A stretch of 22,407 nt of DNA from CBFHSD01 sp965658375 (GTDB lineage: Bacteria > Bacteroidota > Bacteroidia > Flavobacteriales_G > Salibacteraceae). Of the stretch, positions 7,611 to 15,716 are shown one piece after another. Location: the NCBI GenBank assembly GCA_965658375.1, contig CBFHSD010000039.1:1-22407 (forward strand), written 5' to 3'. A program made the position numbers and the translations under genes. Position 1 is the stretch's first letter. Each line of letters starts with the position of its first letter. The notes under the pieces were generated by a model. That model was not told the DNA's origin. It saw nothing but the letters and a program-made list of their open reading frames with translations, and did no database searches.

Positions 7611-8690
7611 ATGCGAGCTCCAAAATTTGCACTGTTCATTCTGTGTCTAACAGTTCTTAACTCATGTTCTAAGAATTCCAATGCAGAAAAAAATAAATCA
7701 ACTCAAAACAAATCAAAGTCTTACGTTTCAGGAGACACGGTAAAACCGCATATTGTTACCGATTCAGTTATTTACGACACAGACGACCCAGCAATTTATT
7801 TTAATCGTGAGTCACCTGAAAGCTCATTCATTGTCGGCACCGATAAAAACATAGATGGAGCATTGTATGCATTTGATCTTCAAGGAAAAGTGATTGATAA
7901 AAAAGTGATTAGAAATCTGCAAAGACCCAACAATTGTGATGTGAATTATGGTTTACGCTATAATAGTACCGAAACAGATGTTGCTATTGTGGCAGAACGT
8001 TTAACCCATAAGATCCGAATAATTAAACTTCCAGAAATGGAGACTATTGATGGTGATGGAATAGCTGCTTTTATAAATGATACTCTTGAAGAGCAACGTG
8101 AATTAATGGGTGTCTCGAGCTACAGAGACCCAGAGGGAAATATTCAAGTCATTATTGGAAGAAAAACAGGTCCTATTGACGGTCGTTATTTACAACAATA
8201 TCAATTGAAAGAAGATAGCGGGATAGTAACAGGAGAACTTGTTAGGGAATTCGGAATTTTCAGTGGGCTGAATGAAATTGAGGCCATTGCTGTAGACGAA
8301 GAAAATGGCTTTGTTTACTATTCTGATGAAGGGGTTGGAACCAGAAAGTACTATGCCGATCCTGAAAAAGGAAATGAAGAATTAGCCTTGTTTGGTCAAG
8401 GACTTTTCTCGGAAGACAATGAAGGAATCGCGATTTATAAAACATCAGAAAAACAGGGAATGATTTTTATTTCAGATCAAGCGGTGAGCAAGTTACAGGT
8501 GTTCGATAGAATAACAAACCAACATCTTGGAGAAATAAATTACAAAGCACTTGAAACAGATGGTATTGAAGTCATCAACTATGATTTTAACGGCAAATTT
8601 CCTGGTGGACTGCTTGTGGCAATGTCTACTGATAAGACCTTTCACTACTACAGTGTTAGCGAACTATTGAGTGCCATGGTAAAAATTTAA
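7611..8690 (+). CDS. Beta-propeller phytase (3-phytase), lipoprotein
   Basis: 359 residues, usual size for the beta-propeller phytase family, which uses calcium to hydrolyse phytate (myo-inositol hexakisphosphate) to phosphate and lower inositol phosphates. Family motifs in order: DTDDPAIYF (~57-65), VGTDKNIDGALYAFDLQGK (~75-95), RPNNCDVNYGL (~104-114), AIVAERLTHKIRI (~124-137), a region GLNEIEAIAVDEENGFVYYS (~220-240), and EDNEGIAIY (~267-275). The first acidic residues and the later Asp/Glu clusters would bind calcium and phosphate. The N-terminus is a lipoprotein signal with lipobox LNSC (Cys near residue 19) followed by a polar Asn/Lys/Ser linker, so the enzyme should be anchored in an outer membrane leaflet. 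It follows the TonB-dependent receptor by 12 bases; this pairing is known from other aquatic bacteria. An alternative is a related esterase-like propeller, but the motif set favours phytase. Confidence 0.88.
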   Translation: MRAPKFALFILCLTVLNSCSKNSNAEKNKSTQNKSKSYVSGDTVKPHIVTDSVIYDTDDPAIYFNRESPESSFIVGTDKNIDGALYAFDLQGKVIDKKVIRNLQRPNNCDVNYGLRYNSTETDVAIVAERLTHKIRIIKLPEMETIDGDGIAAFINDTLEEQRELMGVSSYRDPEGNIQVIIGRKTGPIDGRYLQQYQLKEDSGIVTGELVREFGIFSGLNEIEAIAVDEENGFVYYSDEGVGTRKYYADPEKGNEELALFGQGLFSEDNEGIAIYKTSEKQGMIFISDQAVSKLQVFDRITNQHLGEINYKALETDGIEVINYDFNGKFPGGLLVAMSTDKTFHYYSVSELLSAMVKI

Positions 8691-8706
8691 AACCATTGAA
8701 TGAAAC

Positions 8707-8741
8707 AAAAAAGGCTCTCATCAAATGATGAGAGCCTTTTT
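8707..8741. terminator. Bidirectional intrinsic terminator between phytase and gltA
   Basis: Ten-base-pair stem (GGCTCTCATC at 8713-8722 with GATGAGAGCC at 8727-8736), loop AAAT, flanked by an A run on the left and a T run on the right that extend the stem and supply U-tracts on both strands. It lies between two convergent genes and should stop transcription from both. Confidence 0.92.
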
Positions 8742-8763
8742 CTTTTCTGTGTATGTGTAGCAC

Positions 8764-10050
8764 TTATCTGTTGCTTGGCACAACGTAAGATCTCAAATTT
8801 TCTCCTGTATAGATTTGACGTGGACGACCAATTGGTTCGTTGTTCTCACGCATTTCTTTCCACTGAGCAATCCATCCTGGTAAACGTCCCATAGCAAACA
8901 TTACAGTAAACATATCAGTTGGAATACCTAGTGCTCTGTAAATAATACCTGAGTAGAAATCTACATTCGGGTACAAGCTTCTTTCTACGAAGTACTCATC
9001 GTTCAATGCTACTTCTTCCAGTTGCTTCGCTAAATCCAAAATTGGATCGTGGATACCTAATTTACCCAATACGTCATCTGCCGCTTTCTTGATGATTCTA
9101 GCTCTAGGATCAAAGTTTTTATATACTCTGTGTCCAAAGCCCATCAAACGGAATGGATCGTTCTTATCCTTTGCTTTCTCAACATAAGTTGCAATATCTC
9201 CACCATTGGCTTTAATGGTTTCGAGCATTTCAATTACAGCTTGGTTAGCACCACCGTGCAATGGTCCCCAAAGGGCATTTACACCAGCAGAAATAGAAGC
9301 GTACAAACTCGCATGAGAAGAACCTACAATTCTTACAGTAGATGTAGAGCAATTTTGCTCATGGTCTGCATGTAAAATAAGTAGCTTATCCAAAGCATCT
9401 GCAATTACTGGATCTACTTGATAATCTTCTTGCGGAGAACGGAACATCATGTATAAGAAGTTCCCAATATAATCGTATTGGTTCTTTGGGTAGTTTACAG
9501 GCATCCCTTGCTGGTTTTTAAGGGCCCATGCTGCCATTGTAGGAAGCTTAGCCATTAAACGCAAGATGCTTTTGTTTACACCATCCCAAGAACGTGCTGG
9601 ATCTAAAGATCTAGGGTGAAAAGCGGTGAGAGAACAAATCATTGAAGACAATACTCCCATTGGGTGCGCATTGGATGGAAAACCATCTAAAATTTTACGC
9701 ATATCTTCATGAATCAATGTGTGTTCTTTGATTCCACCTGTAAATTCATCAAATTGCTTTGGTGTTGGAAGTTCACCATAAATCAATAGGTAAGAAACTT
9801 CTAAAAAGCTTGACTTCTCAGCCAATTCCTCAATCGAATATCCTCTGTATCTAAGAATGCCTTTCTCTCCATCAAGAAAAGTGATTTTACTGCTTGTAGA
9901 ACCTGTATTTTTAAATCCGGGATCTAAGGTTACAACACCTGTTTGACCACGTAATTTTCCGATATGAATTCCAACTTCTTCTTCGGTTCCTTTGACCAAC
10001 GGCAACTCTATGGACTGGCCGTTCACTTTGATTTCAGCAAAATCTGACAT
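8764..10050 (-). CDS. gltA: Citrate synthase
   Basis: 428 residues, normal length for the hexameric (type II) bacterial form. Condenses oxaloacetate and acetyl-CoA to citrate in the cytoplasm, the entry step of the TCA cycle. Catalytic residues are in place: His in GPLHGGAN (~264), His in GFGHRVYK (~304) and Asp in VDFYSG (~363). The N-terminal ~50 residues (ELPLVKGTEEEVG, LDPGFKNTGS) match the small beta domain typical of type II enzymes. The start ATG at 10050 begins MSDFAEIKVNG, as expected for the family. It is last in the carA-eno-gltA group, 96 bases after eno, so it may have its own promoter in that gap; a TAATTTAA box there is only a weak -7 match. Confidence 0.97.
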   Translation of the reverse strand: MSDFAEIKVNGQSIELPLVKGTEEEVGIHIGKLRGQTGVVTLDPGFKNTGSTSSKITFLDGEKGILRYRGYSIEELAEKSSFLEVSYLLIYGELPTPKQFDEFTGGIKEHTLIHEDMRKILDGFPSNAHPMGVLSSMICSLTAFHPRSLDPARSWDGVNKSILRLMAKLPTMAAWALKNQQGMPVNYPKNQYDYIGNFLYMMFRSPQEDYQVDPVIADALDKLLILHADHEQNCSTSTVRIVGSSHASLYASISAGVNALWGPLHGGANQAVIEMLETIKANGGDIATYVEKAKDKNDPFRLMGFGHRVYKNFDPRARIIKKAADDVLGKLGIHDPILDLAKQLEEVALNDEYFVERSLYPNVDFYSGIIYRALGIPTDMFTVMFAMGRLPGWIAQWKEMRENNEPIGRPRQIYTGENLRSYVVPSNR

Positions 10051-10146
10051 CTTTATCTCTGCAATTTAAATTAACAATAAGGGGGCACTCTCTCGAGTGT
10101 CGCGAAAATAACCAAACAAAAAGGAATTTTGTTTAAAAAAACTCTT

Positions 10147-11427
10147 CTAGCGAATATTTTTACCTAAATATTTCGCCATATCGCCTAATTGGTCCTCAAT
10201 TCTCAATAATTGATTGTATTTCGCAATCCGATCTGATCTTGAAGCCGAACCTGTTTTGATTTGTCCTGTGTTCAAAGCAACGGCCAAATCAGCAATTGTA
10301 GTGTCTTCTGTTTCTCCAGATCTATGACTCATTACTGCAGTATAGTTAGCTCTGTGCGCCATATCTACAGCATTGATAGTTTCTGTTAAAGAACCAATTT
10401 GGTTGAACTTAACAAGTATTGAATTGGCAACGCCTTCTTTAATTCCTCTAGAAAGTCTTTCAGAATTCGTCACAAACAAATCATCGCCTACCAATTGGGT
10501 ATTAGCTCCAATCTTGTCTGTAATCAATTTCCAACCGTTCCAGTCATCTTCGTCCAATCCATCTTCAATAGATACAATAGGATATTTGGCTGCCCAATTG
10601 GCCCAATAATCCACCATTTCTGGCGAACTTAGTTTTCTGCCATCCGATTTATGGAAGTGATATACACTTTCTTCTTTATTGTAAAACTCAGATGCAGCAG
10701 GATCAAGAGCAATTAGAATGTCTTCACCTGCTTTGTATCCTGCACTTTCTATTCCTCTTAATACATACTCAATGGCATCTTCATTAGAATTTAAATTCGG
10801 AGCAAAGCCACCTTCATCTCCAACATTTGTAGAATAACCATCTTTCTTCAAAACTGCTTTCAAATGGTGGAATATTTCTGCTCCCCAGCGCAAACCTTCG
10901 CTAAAAGAAGACGCGCCAACAGGCATTACCATAAATTCTTGAAAGTCAATTTTATTATCTGCGTGTGAACCACCGTTCAAGATGTTCATCATAGGTACAG
11001 GAAGGGTATTGGCATTTACACCGCCAATGTATCTGTACAAGGGCAAACCGTGGTAATCTGCCGCAGCCTTAGCTACTGCCAGAGATACCCCTAGAATAGC
11101 ATTTGCACCTAGTTTTGCTTTGTTGCTTGTACCATCTATTTCAAGCATGGTTTGGTCAATGGCGTTTTGATCGCTCACATGAAAACCTGCCAACTCATCA
11201 TTAAGAATGGTATTCACATTGTTTACAGCGCTAAGCACACCTTTACCTAAGTAACGGCCATTATCTCCATCCCTCAACTCAACCGCTTCATGCACTCCTG
11301 TAGATGCTCCAGAAGGCACTGCAGCTTTACCTACTGCGCCTGATTCTGTTTCTACTTCAACCTCTACTGTTGGGTTACCTCTAGAATCGAGGATTTGGCG
11401 TGCCGTAATATCTGTTATGTAGCTCAT
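10147..11427 (-). CDS. eno: Enolase (phosphopyruvate hydratase)
   Basis: 426 residues, full length. Interconverts 2-phosphoglycerate and phosphoenolpyruvate in glycolysis; magnesium dependent and dimeric or octameric. Seen: the substrate loop SGASTGVHEAVELRDGD near residue 40, the catalytic Glu in VGDEGGFAPN (~204), magnesium ligands Asp in ALDPAASEF (~242), Glu in SIEDGLDEDDW (~287) and Asp in VGDDLFVTN (~314), catalytic Lys in LVKFNQIGSLTET (~340), and the signature SHRSGETEDTTIADLAVA. It starts 10 bases after the carA stop, so the two are very likely co-transcribed. In many bacteria enolase also joins RNA degradation complexes; nothing here shows that. Confidence 0.98.
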   Translation of the reverse strand: MSYITDITARQILDSRGNPTVEVEVETESGAVGKAAVPSGASTGVHEAVELRDGDNGRYLGKGVLSAVNNVNTILNDELAGFHVSDQNAIDQTMLEIDGTSNKAKLGANAILGVSLAVAKAAADYHGLPLYRYIGGVNANTLPVPMMNILNGGSHADNKIDFQEFMVMPVGASSFSEGLRWGAEIFHHLKAVLKKDGYSTNVGDEGGFAPNLNSNEDAIEYVLRGIESAGYKAGEDILIALDPAASEFYNKEESVYHFHKSDGRKLSSPEMVDYWANWAAKYPIVSIEDGLDEDDWNGWKLITDKIGANTQLVGDDLFVTNSERLSRGIKEGVANSILVKFNQIGSLTETINAVDMAHRANYTAVMSHRSGETEDTTIADLAVALNTGQIKTGSASRSDRIAKYNQLLRIEDQLGDMAKYLGKNIR

Positions 11428-11437
11428 AGTTGTAGGT

Positions 11438-12550
11438 TTATTTGGATTTATGGGATTTAATGTTTTCTATGAATTCGTCAAAAAGGTATGTAGAATCGTG
11501 CGGTCCTGCAGATGCTTCAGGGTGGTATTGAACCGAGAATACGGGATAATCGGTTCTCTTTATTCCAGCTAATGTACCATCATTCAAATGTTGATGTGTG
11601 ATTTGGATGTTCTCTGCTTGCTGAGCGCTTTCCATATCAACTACAAAACCATGATTTTGAGAGGTAATCTCTCCTTTTCCAGTCACTAGATTCTTTACAG
11701 GATGATTCACACCTCTATGCCCATTGTGCATTTTCTTGGTGGTCAATCCACTTGCTAACGCTGTTAGTTGGTGGCCTAAACAAATACCAAATGTGGGAAT
11801 CCCGCTCTCGATGACTTGCTTAACCGTTTCATGCACTTCAGCCATTGCTGCTGGATCGCCAGGACCGTTAGAAAGCATAAACCCGTCTGGATTGAATGCC
11901 TTCATTTCGTCTAGGGAAGTATTCATTGGAAAAACTTTTAAGTAACAGTCTCTTTTGGTTAAACATCTCAGAATATTCTTTTTTACACCAAGATCTAAAA
12001 CAGCAACACGGTGTGCAGCATTTGGGTCACCTTCTTCGTATGCCTCTTTCGTACAAACTTTTGAGGAAAGCTCCATTCCTTCCATTGAAGGCACTTCTTT
12101 TACTCTGCGTTTCAACTCCTCTTCATCAAGAACTTCCGAAGAGATGATGGCGTTCATGGCGCCTTTATCTCTAATGTATCTTACAAGGGCTCTTGTGTCT
12201 ACATCAGAAATTCCAACTTTGTTGTTGTCTTCAAAGTATTTTTGAATTGTTCCATTGCCGGCTGGGCGGGAATAAACTTCGGAAAACTTTTTACATACTA
12301 AGCCTGCAATTTTTACAGATTCAGATTCTATTTCAGCTGGGTCAACCCCATAGTTTCCAATATGTGCAGGAGTCATTACCAATATCTGCCCATAATAAGA
12401 GGGGTCAGTAAAGATTTCTTGATAGCCCGTCATTCCTGTATTAAAGGCAATTTCACCAGAGGTAGTTCCTATTGATCCTGCTGCTTTTCCTTTGAAAACA
12501 GTTCCATCTTCTAGGACAAGTAAAGCGTCTTGGTTTTCAACAAATTTCAT
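11438..12550 (-). CDS. carA: Carbamoyl-phosphate synthase small (glutaminase) subunit
   Basis: 370 residues, normal size. Hydrolyses glutamine and channels ammonia to the large subunit CarB, which makes carbamoyl phosphate for pyrimidine and arginine synthesis. The N-terminal half carries the CarA-specific domain (ALLVLEDGTVFKG, FNTGMTGYQEIFTDPSYYGQ). The C-terminal half is a class I glutamine amidotransferase: SNGPGDPAAM, nucleophile Cys in GICLGHQ (~256), and the His/Glu pair in QYHPEASAGPHDS (~342). carB is not in this window, so the two subunits are encoded apart. The gene starts only 16 bases beyond the terminator that ends the ribosomal protein cluster, so it needs read-through or a promoter inside the rplQ 3' end. 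eno follows after 10 bases. Confidence 0.97.
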   Translation of the reverse strand: MKFVENQDALLVLEDGTVFKGKAAGSIGTTSGEIAFNTGMTGYQEIFTDPSYYGQILVMTPAHIGNYGVDPAEIESESVKIAGLVCKKFSEVYSRPAGNGTIQKYFEDNNKVGISDVDTRALVRYIRDKGAMNAIISSEVLDEEELKRRVKEVPSMEGMELSSKVCTKEAYEEGDPNAAHRVAVLDLGVKKNILRCLTKRDCYLKVFPMNTSLDEMKAFNPDGFMLSNGPGDPAAMAEVHETVKQVIESGIPTFGICLGHQLTALASGLTTKKMHNGHRGVNHPVKNLVTGKGEITSQNHGFVVDMESAQQAENIQITHQHLNDGTLAGIKRTDYPVFSVQYHPEASAGPHDSTYLFDEFIENIKSHKSK

Positions 12551-12566
12551 ATCGCAAAAATCATAT

Positions 12567-12603
12567 AAAAAAAGGGATAAGACTTAAAGCCTTATCCCTT
12601 TTT
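12567..12603 (-). terminator. Intrinsic terminator at the end of the ribosomal protein cluster
   Basis: On the minus strand: eight-base GC-containing stem GGGATAAG / CTTATCCC (12574-12581 with 12591-12598), nine-base loop, extended by A:T pairs, and a run of seven T's (complement of 12567-12573). It lies 24 bases after the rplQ stop and 16 bases before the carA start codon. Confidence 0.9.
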
Positions 12604-12627
12604 ATAATTTCTTCTAAACACATCAAG

Positions 12628-13212
12628 TTATGCGTCTTTTGAATCTTCTTCTTTAGAGTCATCACCTTTAGCAGGTGCTTCTTTCTTTGTTTCCTCTTTC
12701 GCTGCTTCAGCCTTTGGAGCCTCCTCAGTTTGTTCAACACTATCAGCCGCTTTAGTTGCATCTGCTTCTTGAGCTGGTGCATCTGAAGAACCACTGCTCT
12801 TGCGTCTTCTTCTGGTTTTCTTAGCTGGAGCCTTTTCCGTGTTGTTGTAGATTTCGTTGAAATCTACCAACTCAATCATTGCCATTTCAGCTGCATCACC
12901 CTGGCGAAAACCAGTTTTAATGATACGTGTATAACCTCCTGGTCTCTCTGCTATTTTAGGCGCTACAGTTCTGAATAATTCAGTAACCGCTTCTTTGCTT
13001 TGTAAATAGCTGAAAATGATTCTTCTTGAGTGAGTGCTGTCCGTCTTTGATTTCGTAATTAACGGCTCCACATACCCTCTCAACGCTTTAGCTTTCGCCA
13101 AAGTCGTGTTAATTCGTTTGTGCTCAATCAAGGAAGAAGCCATGTTAGACATCATCGCTGAACGATGTCCCTTTTTTCTTCCAAGATGATTAAATGCCTT
13201 TTTATGTCTCAT
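12628..13212 (-). CDS. rplQ: Large subunit ribosomal protein L17, with long acidic C-terminal extension
   Basis: The first ~120 residues are a complete L17: MRHKKAFNHLGRKKGHR, ANMASSLIEHKRI-like segment at 22-35, and ERPGGYTRIIKTGFRQGDAA (~90-108). L17 binds 23S rRNA near the polypeptide exit tunnel. The protein continues to 194 residues: a basic stretch (KKTRRRRK, ~132-139) and then a low-complexity Ala/Glu/Lys/Asp tail ending KEEDSKDA. E. coli L17 has about 127 residues; tails of this type are common in Bacteroidota L17. The overlapping 77-codon frame in this tail is a shadow of its repetitive codons. Last gene of the cluster before the terminator; an AAGGA lies about 10 bases before the ATG. 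Confidence 0.97.
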   Translation of the reverse strand: MRHKKAFNHLGRKKGHRSAMMSNMASSLIEHKRINTTLAKAKALRGYVEPLITKSKTDSTHSRRIIFSYLQSKEAVTELFRTVAPKIAERPGGYTRIIKTGFRQGDAAEMAMIELVDFNEIYNNTEKAPAKKTRRRRKSSGSSDAPAQEADATKAADSVEQTEEAPKAEAAKEETKKEAPAKGDDSKEEDSKDA

Positions 13213-13252
13213 TATTTCTTATTCCTTTTTAAAGAACCTCTGTTCTTTAGGA

Positions 13253-14245
13253 TTAATCTTTATCTAGATTGTACTTAGCCAGATTCATTCCGAAGTGCAA
13301 GTTTTTACGCTCAACCAATTCATCTAACTCTGTCAATGACTTCTTACCAAAGTTTCTAAACTTCAACAAGTCATTTCTGTCGTATTGTACAAGATCACCT
13401 AAAATTTCTACTTCAGCAGCTTTCAAGCAGTTGAGTGCACGTACTGATAGATCTAAATCTGTCAATTTCGTTTTCAACAGCTGACGCATGTGAAGTGTAT
13501 CTTCATCAAAGTCTTCTTCTGCAGATTTCTCTTCAGTATCAAGCGTAATACGCTCATCAGAGAATAGCATGAAATGATGAATAAGAATTTTAGCTGCTTC
13601 TTTAAGAGCATCTTTAGGATGAATAGATCCATCCGTCTCAAGATTCAAGACAAGCTTTTCATAATCCGTTTTTTGCTCTACTCTGTAATTTTCGATAGCA
13701 TAATTTACTTTACGAATAGGTGTGAAGATAGAATCGATTGCGATCTCTCCTAGTGGAGAACCTTCATACTTATTCTCTTCTGATGGACGATATCCTCTTC
13801 CTTTTCCGATAGACACTTCCATTTGAATGGAAACGCTCTCGTCCATGTTGCAGATCACTAAATCTGGATTTAGGACTTGGAAATTAGAAGTGAATCCACC
13901 GATATCACCAGCAGTAAATTGGCTTTTGCCTTCAACTTTTACAGTTAGCTTTTCAGAATCACTGTCAGCAATTTGTTGTTTAAAACGCACTTGCTTCAAA
14001 TTAAGAATAATAGAAGTAACATCCTCTATTACACCTGAAATTGTAGAAAACTCGTGCTCTACCCCTTCAATCTTAATATTCGTGATTGCAAATCCCTCTA
14101 GAGATGACAACAAGATTCTGCGTAAGGCATTACCTACGGTGATACCATATCCAGGTTCTAAAGGGCGAAATTCAAACTGACCATGATTGTCATCTGAATT
14201 TACCATAATCACTTTATCGGGCTTTTGAAAATCTAATATTGCCAT
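13253..14245 (-). CDS. rpoA: DNA-directed RNA polymerase alpha subunit
   Basis: 330 residues, normal length. Scaffolds assembly of RNA polymerase (its dimer binds beta and beta') and contacts upstream promoter DNA and activators. The N-terminal domain (~1-230) shows FEFRPLEPGYGITVGNALRR near residue 25, the conserved dimer helix, and LSSLEGFAITNIKIEGVEHE. A Glu/Asp-rich linker (~235-253) leads to the C-terminal domain (~258-320) with DLSVRALNCLKAAEVEILGD and FRNFGKKSLTELDELV, the helix-hairpin-helix part that binds DNA. It lies in the standard alpha-operon position between rpsD and rplQ. Confidence 0.98.
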   Translation of the reverse strand: MAILDFQKPDKVIMVNSDDNHGQFEFRPLEPGYGITVGNALRRILLSSLEGFAITNIKIEGVEHEFSTISGVIEDVTSIILNLKQVRFKQQIADSDSEKLTVKVEGKSQFTAGDIGGFTSNFQVLNPDLVICNMDESVSIQMEVSIGKGRGYRPSEENKYEGSPLGEIAIDSIFTPIRKVNYAIENYRVEQKTDYEKLVLNLETDGSIHPKDALKEAAKILIHHFMLFSDERITLDTEEKSAEEDFDEDTLHMRQLLKTKLTDLDLSVRALNCLKAAEVEILGDLVQYDRNDLLKFRNFGKKSLTELDELVERKNLHFGMNLAKYNLDKD

Positions 14246-14286
14246 ATTATAAGTTCTCTTTTATTAAGGGTTTTTATAAATGTGGA

Positions 14287-14892
14287 TTACTTAGAATACA
14301 ATTCTACGATTAACTGCTCACGAATGTTCTCAGGAATTTCTTCTCTTGTAGGAACACTGATGAATTTACCAGCCAACGTTGCTTTATCGAACTCCAACCA
14401 CGGGAAGCTACGATTAGTTGATGCAACAGAATCAGTAATAGCGATGAGCGATTTTGATTTTGTTCTCACAGAAATCTCATCTCCTATTTTAAGGTTGTAA
14501 GAAGGAATGTTCACGATTTCTCCGTTCACAAGGATGTGACGGTGAGAAACCAACTGACGCGCTCCTCTTCTCGTAGGCGAAATCCCTAATCTAAATACTG
14601 TGTTATCTAATCTAGATTCACAGAATACGATCAAGTTCTCACCAGTAATTCCTTTTGCACGAGACGCTCTGTCAAATAATTTGCGGAATTGGCGCTCCAA
14701 AATACCGTATGTGTATTTTGCTTTCTGCTTTTCTGCCAATTGAACTGCATATTCAGACTGCTTTCCTCTTCTTCTATTCGGACCATGTTGCCCTGGACCG
14801 TATCCTTTACGTTCTAGTGCTTTATCCGGGCCAAAAATTGGTTCTTTGAATCTCCGAGCTATCTTCGATTTTGGACCTGTATATCTTGCCAT
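14287..14892 (-). CDS. rpsD: Small subunit ribosomal protein S4
   Basis: 201 residues, usual length. Primary 16S rRNA binder that nucleates assembly of the 30S body and helps decoding fidelity. Shows the N-terminal MARYTGPKSKIARRF, GPGQHGPNRRRGKQSEYAVQL (~33-53) and an S4 RNA-binding fold around ESRLDNTVFRLG to HRHILVNGEIVNIPSY (~90-132). The Cys cluster that binds zinc in the C+ form is absent, so this is the zinc-free form. In E. coli S4 represses the alpha operon; here that is only possible by analogy. Confidence 0.97.
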   Translation of the reverse strand: MARYTGPKSKIARRFKEPIFGPDKALERKGYGPGQHGPNRRRGKQSEYAVQLAEKQKAKYTYGILERQFRKLFDRASRAKGITGENLIVFCESRLDNTVFRLGISPTRRGARQLVSHRHILVNGEIVNIPSYNLKIGDEISVRTKSKSLIAITDSVASTNRSFPWLEFDKATLAGKFISVPTREEIPENIREQLIVELYSK

Positions 14893-14919
14893 TTTCTTTT
14901 CTTTTTGAGTATAACGGGA

Positions 14920-15309
14920 TTAAACGCGTCTACGTTTAGGTGGACGACATCCATTGTGCGGCATTGGAGTTACATCTACAATCTCAGTGATTTCTATTCC
15001 AGAATTATGAATAGATCTCATTGCAGATTCTCTACCAGCTCCAGGTCCTTTCACATATGCTTTTGCTTTACGCATACCAGCATCATGTGCCACCTTCGCG
15101 CACTCTTCTGCAGCAATTTGGGCAGCGTAAGGAGTGTTCTTTTTAGAACCTCTGAAACCCTTTTTCCCAGCAGAAGACCAACTGATTACTTGACCACCAC
15201 TATTGGTAATCGAAATAATGATGTTGTTGAACGAAGAGTGGATATGAACTTGGCCCACTGCATCAACTTTTACGTTACGCTTCTTTGTTTTAACTGTTCT
15301 TTTAGCCAT
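14920..15309 (-). CDS. rpsK: Small subunit ribosomal protein S11
   Basis: 129 residues, normal length. Part of the 30S platform near the E site and the Shine-Dalgarno/anti-Shine-Dalgarno helix. Signatures: VHIHSSFNNIIISITNSGG (~22-40), WSSAGKKGFRGSKKNTPYAA (~45-64), VKGPGAGRESAMRSI and the C-terminal DVTPMPHNGCRPPKRRRV. Lies between rpsM and rpsD, with short spacers of 17 and 27 bases. Confidence 0.98.
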   Translation of the reverse strand: MAKRTVKTKKRNVKVDAVGQVHIHSSFNNIIISITNSGGQVISWSSAGKKGFRGSKKNTPYAAQIAAEECAKVAHDAGMRKAKAYVKGPGAGRESAMRSIHNSGIEITEIVDVTPMPHNGCRPPKRRRV

Positions 15310-15326
15310 AGCTTAACAATCTCTTA

Positions 15327-15704
15327 TTACTTCGCTGCTATCTTTTTGTTAGCAACAGTTTTTCTTTTTCCTTTACGAGTACGAGAGTTGTTTTTCGTTC
15401 TTTGTCCGCGCAATGGTAAACCAGCACGGTGACGAATACCTCTGTAACATCCAATGTCCATTAAGCGCTTGATGTTCATCTGAACTTCTGAACGAAGCGC
15501 ACCTTCTACTTTGAAGTTTTCATTGATGAAAGTTCGAATTCCCGCAAGCTCTTCATCATTCCAATCCTGCACTTTCTTATTTTCATCGACTCCCGCAGAA
15601 GCTAGTATTTTCTGAGATCTGGTTAAACCAATCCCATAAATATAAGTGAGCCCTATAACACCTCTCTTGTTTTTGGGCAAATCGATACCTGCAATTCTTG
15701 CCAT
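15327..15704 (-). CDS. rpsM: Small subunit ribosomal protein S13
   Basis: 125 residues. Head protein of the 30S subunit, contacting the 50S subunit and P-site tRNA. Recognised by MARIAGIDLPKNKRG, LTYIYGIGLTRSQKIL (~19-34, helix-hairpin region) and the C-terminal signature RHRAGLPLRGQRTKNNSRTRKG (positions ~92-113), ending in a Lys-rich tail. Its start lies 12 bases after the rpmJ stop. Confidence 0.98.
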   Translation of the reverse strand: MARIAGIDLPKNKRGVIGLTYIYGIGLTRSQKILASAGVDENKKVQDWNDEELAGIRTFINENFKVEGALRSEVQMNIKRLMDIGCYRGIRHRAGLPLRGQRTKNNSRTRKGKRKTVANKKIAAK

Positions 15705-15716
15705 ATTATGTATCTT

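Noticed and set aside
10086..10099. CACTC-TCTC-GAGTG inverted repeat upstream of gltA
   Set aside because: Five-base arms, could be chance; no support for an operator or terminator.
10114..10134. AAACAAAA/TTTTGTTT hairpin between eno and gltA
   Set aside because: Stem is nearly all A:T and on the minus strand is not followed by a T run, so it is unlikely to end eno transcription.
12561..12794. 77-codon minus-strand frame overlapping the end of rplQ
   Set aside because: Lys/Leu/Gln-rich shadow of the repetitive L17 tail codons in another frame; it overlaps a certain gene and runs through the terminator hairpin.
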